Below are positions 59,430-64,000 of a stretch of DNA of 64,000 nucleotides, piece by piece. Position 1 is the stretch's first letter, and the number at the start of each line of letters is the position of its first letter. The position numbers and the translations under genes were made by a program. Source of the stretch: Streptomyces sp. L2 (GTDB taxonomy: Bacteria; Actinomycetota; Actinomycetes; Streptomycetales; Streptomycetaceae); the NCBI RefSeq assembly GCF_004124325.1, contig NZ_QBDT01000001.1:4960001-5024000 (forward strand), given 5' to 3'. The notes under the pieces were generated by a model, which saw only the letters and a list, made by a program, of their open reading frames with translations, was not told the origin of the DNA and did no database searches.

Positions 59430-60419
59430 TCAGGAACGCCCTCCCCGGACGACAGTGCCGGTGTCGCTGTCGGTGTCGCTGCCGGTGCCGGCACCCGCGC
59501 CGTACGCCGCCCACGCCCCGAGGGCGAACCCCTCGCCCTCCTTCCGGACCTCCACCGCGCCCGCCCCGCCGAAGTGCGCGGGGACGACCAGTTCGCGGTC
59601 GGTGGCGGCCCGTTCGAGAATCCTGCGACGGCTCGCCGCGGCCTGTGCCGGGTCGAGACAGAAGCAGCTGTTCCAGCAGGGCTGGAGGATCTGTACGGGG
59701 CTGTGCACCAGATCACCGACGAACACGGCACGGTCGCCCGCCGATTCGAGCCGGAGCACGCTGGATCCCGGTGTGTGGCCGGGTGCCGACTCCAGGGTGA
59801 GGTGTTCGTCGATACGGTGGGCGCCGTCCCACAGCACGGCCTGGCCGGACCGGTGGACCGGCGCGATGCTGTCCTGGTAGATCAGCCGGTCGTCCACGCG
59901 GACGCCGCTCCCGTACGCGTTGTCCGGCCCGTAGTGGAAGTCGTCGGCAGCCGGAATGAGGTATCGGGCGTTGGGGAACGTCGGCACCCAGTGCCCGTCG
60001 ACATCCCGGGTGTTCCAGCCGACGTGATCGCCGTGGACGTGGGTGTTCACGACGACGTCGACATCCTGCGGGGAGATGCCGGCCCGTGCGAGCAGACCGA
60101 GGAAGTCGCCGTGCCAGTGGTGGAACCGCGGCGAGCCGGGCCGCTCGCGCCCATTGCCGACCGAGGTGTCGACCAGGACCGTCCGCCCGTTGCTGTGCAA
60201 AACCCAGGTCTGCAGCGCGACCACGGCCTCGCCGCCGTCCGGGGCCCAGTGGTCCGGCGCCAGCCAGTCCGCGTTGTCCGTCCAGACCTCGTCGGTCGAC
60301 TCGGGGACGAGGCCGCGCGCCGGAACGTACGGCGCCTGCCACTCGACGAGCCGGATGACCTCGACGTCCCCCAGCATGATGCGCTGTGCGCTCCCGCTCG
60401 GGGAGTTCTCGTTGTCCAT
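59430..60419 (-). CDS. MBL-fold hydrolase of the lactonase type
   Basis: Metallo-beta-lactamase-fold enzyme, 329 residues, similar in motif arrangement to AHL-lactonase-type hydrolases: THVHGDHVGWN, LESAPGHTPGSSVL and FVGDLVHS. The C-terminus ends in a short Gly/Ser/Thr/Asp-rich tail. ATG 60419 follows GAGGAC. Divergent from the AraC-type gene with a 101-bp gap, so the regulator probably controls this hydrolase; its inducer might be the substrate. Confidence 0.88.
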   Translation of the reverse strand: MDNENSPSGSAQRIMLGDVEVIRLVEWQAPYVPARGLVPESTDEVWTDNADWLAPDHWAPDGGEAVVALQTWVLHSNGRTVLVDTSVGNGRERPGSPRFHHWHGDFLGLLARAGISPQDVDVVVNTHVHGDHVGWNTRDVDGHWVPTFPNARYLIPAADDFHYGPDNAYGSGVRVDDRLIYQDSIAPVHRSGQAVLWDGAHRIDEHLTLESAPGHTPGSSVLRLESAGDRAVFVGDLVHSPVQILQPCWNSCFCLDPAQAAASRRRILERAATDRELVVPAHFGGAGAVEVRKEGEGFALGAWAAYGAGAGTGSDTDSDTGTVVRGGRS

Positions 60420-60520
60420 GTCCTCGACCTTAGGCGGCGCCGCAGAGCATCCCAATGCCTGCCAGCCTCATCTGAATACGCGTGCGTCTCAGTCCGCGCT
60501 GTCCCGGATAGCCTGGCGCA

Positions 60521-61441
60521 ATGGACGTGGTGAGTGACGCGATCGCCGCCGTACGCATCGGGCAGCCCTCCTCCAACCGGGTGCGGGTGAGCGGCAGCTG
60601 GTGCGCACGGTTCGCCGGGTACGACGGGGCGGGCTTCCACGTCGTCCTGAAGGGGGCCTGCTGGCTGCTGCCCGAGGGCGGCCCTGCGGTCTCGCTCCGC
60701 GCCGGAGACGCGGTACTGCTCCCGCACGGCACCGGGCACGTGCTCGCCGACTCCCCTGCCGACGCCGCGGCCGTACGACACGCGGTGCCGTTCGAGCGCT
60801 GGTCGGAGGAGCCGCGGCCGCCTCAAGGGGGCGGCGGCGAGGCGGAGTTGCTCTGCGGGAAGTACCGGCTCGACCGCAGCCGCGCGCATCCGCTGATGAG
60901 CGAGCTGCCCGAGGTCGTCCTCCTGGAGAACCGCGTGGGCAGCCACCTCGAACTCCGGTCCGCCATCGACCTGCTGGGCCGTGAGCTGGAGGCGCGGCAG
61001 CCGGGCTCGTGCATCGCGGTCCCCAGCCTGCTCGATCTGCTCCTCGTCTACATGATCCGTTCCTGGATGGCCGAGGCCGCGACCGGCGCCTGGCCGGCCG
61101 TACTGAGCGACCCGGTGACGACCGCCGCGCTACGAGCGCTGCACTCGGACCCGGCCGCCGCGTGGACCAACGACCGCCTCGCCGCCGAGGCCGGCGTCTC
61201 CCGCCCCACACTGGCCCGCCGCTTCACGAGCCTCGTGGGCCGCCCTCCGATGGCGTACCTCACCTGGTGGCGCCTGACCCTGGCCGCGACCATGCTCCGC
61301 GAGACCGAGGATCCCCTGACCACCATCGCCCACCGCGTCGGCTACGGCACCCCCTACGCCCTCTCCCACGCCTTCAAGCGACAGTTCGCCACGACGCCTG
61401 GCCGGTACCGCGCACAGGCGGGGGAGCAGTCGGTGGGCTGA
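60521..61441 (+). CDS. AraC family transcriptional regulator with cupin domain
   Basis: 306 residues. The N-terminal part is a cupin_6/AraC-type ligand domain (AGFHVVLKGACWLLPEGGPAVSLRAGDAVLLPHGTGH), and residues about 200-300 form the double helix-turn-helix with TNDRLAAEAGVSRPTLARRF and TTIAHRVGYGTPYALSHAFKRQFATTPGRYR. ATG 60521 has no ribosome site; TAGCCT ends six bases before, so a leaderless mRNA is likely. Divergent from the lactonase-like gene. Confidence 0.9.
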   Translation: MDVVSDAIAAVRIGQPSSNRVRVSGSWCARFAGYDGAGFHVVLKGACWLLPEGGPAVSLRAGDAVLLPHGTGHVLADSPADAAAVRHAVPFERWSEEPRPPQGGGGEAELLCGKYRLDRSRAHPLMSELPEVVLLENRVGSHLELRSAIDLLGRELEARQPGSCIAVPSLLDLLLVYMIRSWMAEAATGAWPAVLSDPVTTAALRALHSDPAAAWTNDRLAAEAGVSRPTLARRFTSLVGRPPMAYLTWWRLTLAATMLRETEDPLTTIAHRVGYGTPYALSHAFKRQFATTPGRYRAQAGEQSVG

Positions 61442-61847
61442 CGCCCTCTGCCCGGCAGGCGCGCCGCCCATGCCGACCGGGGACTGGCTACCAGCCCCGT
61501 CAAAGTCGCGTCGCGAAGTGGGGTGGTGAGGCATGCATCGCGGGATTGGCAGATCTGGGACAACGGCAGGCTCGACAACACCCGGTCGGAACCACCGCCG
61601 CCGGCCCAGATCGACCAATCGCACAACGTCAGGCAGGGGTGCCGGATCCCGGCGCGGGATCCGGCTCGGGCGCGCCGGTCGGGGAGTGCCGGGCGCGTCG
61701 GTCGTCCAGGGCTCAGCTCAGCCGCGCCGGTCGGGGAGTGTCGGGCGCGCGCCGGTCGTGCAGGGCTCAGTCGCGCCGGCCGGGGAGTGCCGGGCGCGTC
61801 GGTCGTCCAGGGCTCAGCTCAGCCGCGTCGGTCGTCCAGGGCTCAGC
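61442..61847. repeat. 406-bp intergenic region with ~50-bp tandem repeats
   Basis: A 52-bp unit (GCGCCGGTCGGGGAGTGCCG, then CGCGTCGGTCGTCCAGGGCTC, ending AGCTCAGCC) occurs as three imperfect copies, about 61671-61722, 61724-61772 and 61773-61823, plus a 29-bp partial copy to 61852. The last copy overlaps the 3' end of the next gene. 61442-61670 holds nothing I recognise. Confidence 0.75.
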
Positions 61848-62150
61848 TCAGCCGCGCCGGTCGGCGACGGCCCAGGACGCCAGGGCCACCGCCCCGGCGA
61901 CGCCGAACACCGACGGCCAGGCGCCGACCTTCTTGGCCAGCGGATGCGACCCGGCGAACGCGGCGACGTAGGCGGCGGTCAGTGCCCCCGCGGCCTTCCC
62001 GCCGGCCTGCTTGCGCCACTGCTGCGCGGCGGCCCCGCCCGCGACGGCCAGGACGACCCCGCCGAGCTGCCGCTTCTTGGTCCAGCGGGCAACGCCGTAC
62101 CCCCCGACAAGACCACCGGCGGCAACCACCGCGCTGGGAACCCTGGCCAT
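61848..62150 (-). CDS. Small membrane protein of unknown function
   Basis: 100 residues with about three hydrophobic segments (AVVAAGGLVGGYGVA, LGGVVLAVAGGAA, SVFGVAGAVALASWAVA). GAGGCGCTC precedes ATG 62150. The last residues (ADRRG) are coded within the tandem repeat, so the gene's end was altered by repeat expansion or the repeat grew from its 3' end. No domain recognised. Confidence 0.65.
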   Translation of the reverse strand: MARVPSAVVAAGGLVGGYGVARWTKKRQLGGVVLAVAGGAAAQQWRKQAGGKAAGALTAAYVAAFAGSHPLAKKVGAWPSVFGVAGAVALASWAVADRRG

Positions 62151-62241
62151 TGAGCGCCTCCTCGTACCTCTTCGTGTCTCTGACCCGAGGCTAACCCCGC
62201 ACCAACCCGGACGGACGTGGGGGCGGCCTCGACGACCGCAG

Positions 62242-63426
62242 TCAGCGCAGCGCGCTGCGTACGGCGTCGACGAGCGCCCCCGCGCGAGGGTCCTCGGCGC
62301 CTTCGATCACGTGGTTCATCACATAGCCGAAGCCGACCCGGTGCACGGGGTCGGCGAAGGCGAGCGATCCGCCCCGGCCGGGGTGGCCGAAGGCGCTGGA
62401 CCCGGTCAGCGGAGCGCCGTCGGTGGGCAGCATGTACCCGGCGCCGAAACGGGACGGCATCACCAGCACCTGGTCCTTCCCGGAGGCCTGTTCCTCGGTC
62501 GCCGCCGCAAGCGTCTCCGGGCTGAACAGCCGTACGCCGTCCACCTCGCCGATCAGCGCGGCGTACATGCGGGCCAGTCCGCGCGCGGTGCCGATGCCGT
62601 TGGAGGCCGGCAGCTCCGCGGCCTGCACCTCGGGCGAGTTGAAGTCGATCTCGGCCGGATCGGTGACCGCGAACGCCCTGTTCGTCAGCGAGTCCGGGTC
62701 ACCCAGGGCGGCGACCATCTCGCGGAACTCCTCGGGGACCGACTCCAGCGGTACGGCACCGAGGTCCGTGTCCGGCTTCTTGTACACCATGCGGCTGACG
62801 CGACCGCGCTCTGCTTCGGGCAGCCCGATGAAGAAGTCCACCCCGAGAGGAGCGGCGACCTCTTCCGCGAAGAACTGGCCGGGGGTACGACCGGACACCC
62901 GCCGTATCACTTCACCGACCAGCCAGCCCCAGGTCCGCCCGTGGTACCCGTGCGCAGTCCCCGGAGTCCACTGCGGCTGCTGAGCGGCCAGCGCGTCCAC
63001 GATCGGCGTCCAGGCCAAGGCCTCACCCAGCGGCACCGGTCGGTCCAGCGCGACCACCCCGGCCTGGTGGGACAACAGCCACCGCAGAGGTATCTCCCCC
63101 TTGCCGCCCGCGGCGAACTCGGGCCAGTACCGGGCCACCGGCGCGTCCAGGTCCAGCAGACCGCGCTGCACCAGCAGATGCGCGGCGGTCGCGGTGACCC
63201 CCTTCGTCGCCGAGTACACCAGTTGCAACGTGTCCCGCTCCCAGGGCCGCTGGTTGCCGTTGCCGTTCCCGGGATCGGCGACCCCGCCCCACAGATCCAC
63301 CACCGGCCGCCCGTCCACGTACACGCACACCGCGGCCCCGATGTCCCCGTGCCGCGCGAAGTTCTCCGCGAACGCCTCCCGCACACCCTCGAACCCGCCG
63401 GCGACCTCACCCTTGATCATCGTCAT
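62242..63426 (-). CDS. Serine hydrolase of the beta-lactamase/esterase family
   Basis: Class C beta-lactamase-fold serine hydrolase (EstB/LCP-type), 394 residues. Catalytic Ser and Lys are in YSATKG, the Tyr motif is YHGRTWG, and HPGRGG is the third conserved box. No signal peptide, so it is likely cytoplasmic and acts as an esterase or peptidase. Start ATG 63426 or 63420 two codons later. A second related gene is absent. Convergent or co-directional neighbours give no pathway hint. Confidence 0.88.
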   Translation of the reverse strand: MTMIKGEVAGGFEGVREAFAENFARHGDIGAAVCVYVDGRPVVDLWGGVADPGNGNGNQRPWERDTLQLVYSATKGVTATAAHLLVQRGLLDLDAPVARYWPEFAAGGKGEIPLRWLLSHQAGVVALDRPVPLGEALAWTPIVDALAAQQPQWTPGTAHGYHGRTWGWLVGEVIRRVSGRTPGQFFAEEVAAPLGVDFFIGLPEAERGRVSRMVYKKPDTDLGAVPLESVPEEFREMVAALGDPDSLTNRAFAVTDPAEIDFNSPEVQAAELPASNGIGTARGLARMYAALIGEVDGVRLFSPETLAAATEEQASGKDQVLVMPSRFGAGYMLPTDGAPLTGSSAFGHPGRGGSLAFADPVHRVGFGYVMNHVIEGAEDPRAGALVDAVRSALR

Positions 63427-63503
63427 GCAGCCCATCGTGGCACTTGTCGCAACGGGAATGTCGGCTCTTGCGGATGCCGGCCAAGGCGGCCGAGATCCGC
63501 CGC

Positions 63504-64000
63504 TCAGGGGTCGGGCCACGCAGCCGCCGCAAAGGCCCGAAGATCCGGAACCCGGGAACCCGAGACACCCTCCGAGGCCGACTCGTCATGGACCCAGCAC
63601 ACTTGCTCCGGTGCACCGTCCCCCGTGTCGAAGAGGCAGCACACCGCACCACTGGCGGCAGCGAGCCCGGTGAACGTCTCCCTGATGCGCCCTGACCGCG
63701 CGAACAAGCGGCTCATCCCCGACGTCGCCGCCCAGAACTCCATCTCCGTGTAACGAGGGTGCGCCCAGGACGCGAACCGGATCGTCAGGTAGACGTACCC
63801 GATCTGGACCCGTCCGTCCTCCCCGGGATCGGGGCCGGACGTCTCGCAGTACTCGCGCAGTGCGTCATCGAGGTCGAACATGATGGACGTATCGAGCTCG
63901 ACCGTCTCGCCTGCGGAGCAGTCGACGGGATCGCTCTTGAAGCCGGATGTGAACGGGAGCGAGACCCGATCACCACCGGGCAGCGCGACCTCCAGCGACG
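63504..64000 (-). CDS. Protein of unknown function, 5' end outside window
   Basis: Open frame on the minus strand continuing past base 64000; the visible part is about 165 residues, including EVALPGGDRVSLPFTSGFKSD near the window edge and MFDLDDALREYCETSGPDPG at 63881. Soluble, beta-rich, no motif recognised. ATG 63881 would be an internal Met because the frame upstream has the same codon bias. A membrane segment is not visible. Confidence 0.6.
   Translation of the reverse strand, partial: SLEVALPGGDRVSLPFTSGFKSDPVDCSAGETVELDTSIMFDLDDALREYCETSGPDPGEDGRVQIGYVYLTIRFASWAHPRYTEMEFWAATSGMSRLFARSGRIRETFTGLAAASGAVCCLFDTGDGAPEQVCWVHDESASEGVSGSRVPDLRAFAAAAWPDP

Overview
The window is high-GC (about 72%) actinobacterial chromosome, almost certainly Streptomyces. 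GTG and TTG starts are common, third codon positions are GC-rich, and it carries an SsgA-like sporulation protein, DasR-type operators and the GlcNAc phosphotransferase set nagF-nagE1-nagE2. From memory, the run hppD, TPR protein, FAD oxidase, ssgG, clpS, mec/cysO/cysM, nagE2/nagE1/nagF, rph and a class A PBP matches the S. coelicolor SCO2897-SCO2928 neighbourhood. I see no prophage, insertion sequence, CRISPR array or biosynthetic gene cluster; this is core chromosome with some species-specific insertions and repeats.

Layout. 1-5.0 kb: xanthine-dehydrogenase-type iron-sulfur and molybdenum subunits, then a double SUKH-4 protein. 5.1-7.7 kb (minus): acetyl-CoA synthetase and an acetate permease, translationally coupled. 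8-12 kb: a helicase, an IclR regulator and a Lon-like protease without PDZ domain. 12-17 kb (minus): an ArsR-like regulator with a small partner, then a four-gene osmoprotectant-type ABC importer. 16.8-22 kb: AsnC regulator divergent from hppD, a TPR membrane protein, an FAD oxidase and ssgG. 22-28 kb: two RDD membrane proteins, a small membrane protein and a secreted M6 metalloprotease. 28-31.6 kb: NAD salvage (pncB-pncA) divergent from clpS and a DUF2017 gene. 32-35.6 kb: an amino-acid permease, then a cysteine synthesis module (mec, a cysteine-ending leader peptide, cysO, cysM). 36-40 kb: a sedolisin-like secreted protease, a lipoprotein, a membrane-anchored MazF-like protein and a metallo-beta-lactamase hydrolase. 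40.2-43.5 kb: the GlcNAc PTS with three dre sites. 43.6-48.6 kb: rph, a lipoprotein, a DUF1707 protein and a three-gene ABC exporter. 48.8-54.5 kb: a class A PBP, an SMR exporter, a GroES-like protein, a DUF3618 protein, Bcp peroxiredoxin, tRNA-Leu(UAG) and rdgB. 54.5-64 kb: MFS transporter, DUF445 protein, SGNH hydrolase, a lactonase-like hydrolase divergent from an AraC regulator, and a serine hydrolase.

Genes that work together: acsA with the acetate permease (acetate use); pncB with pncA (nicotinamide salvage); mec with cysO and cysM (cysteine made on a thiocarboxylated carrier protein, probably governed by a cysteine-sensing leader peptide); nagF with nagE1/nagE2 (GlcNAc uptake under DasR). 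The strongest observations are the cysteine leader peptide, a CysO whose di-glycine end is capped by two residues, a molybdenum hydroxylase subunit that seems to lack the catalytic glutamate, a PBP with three repeated TQVL-type cytoplasmic motifs, and a dispersed 20-bp intergenic repeat with local tandem amplification.
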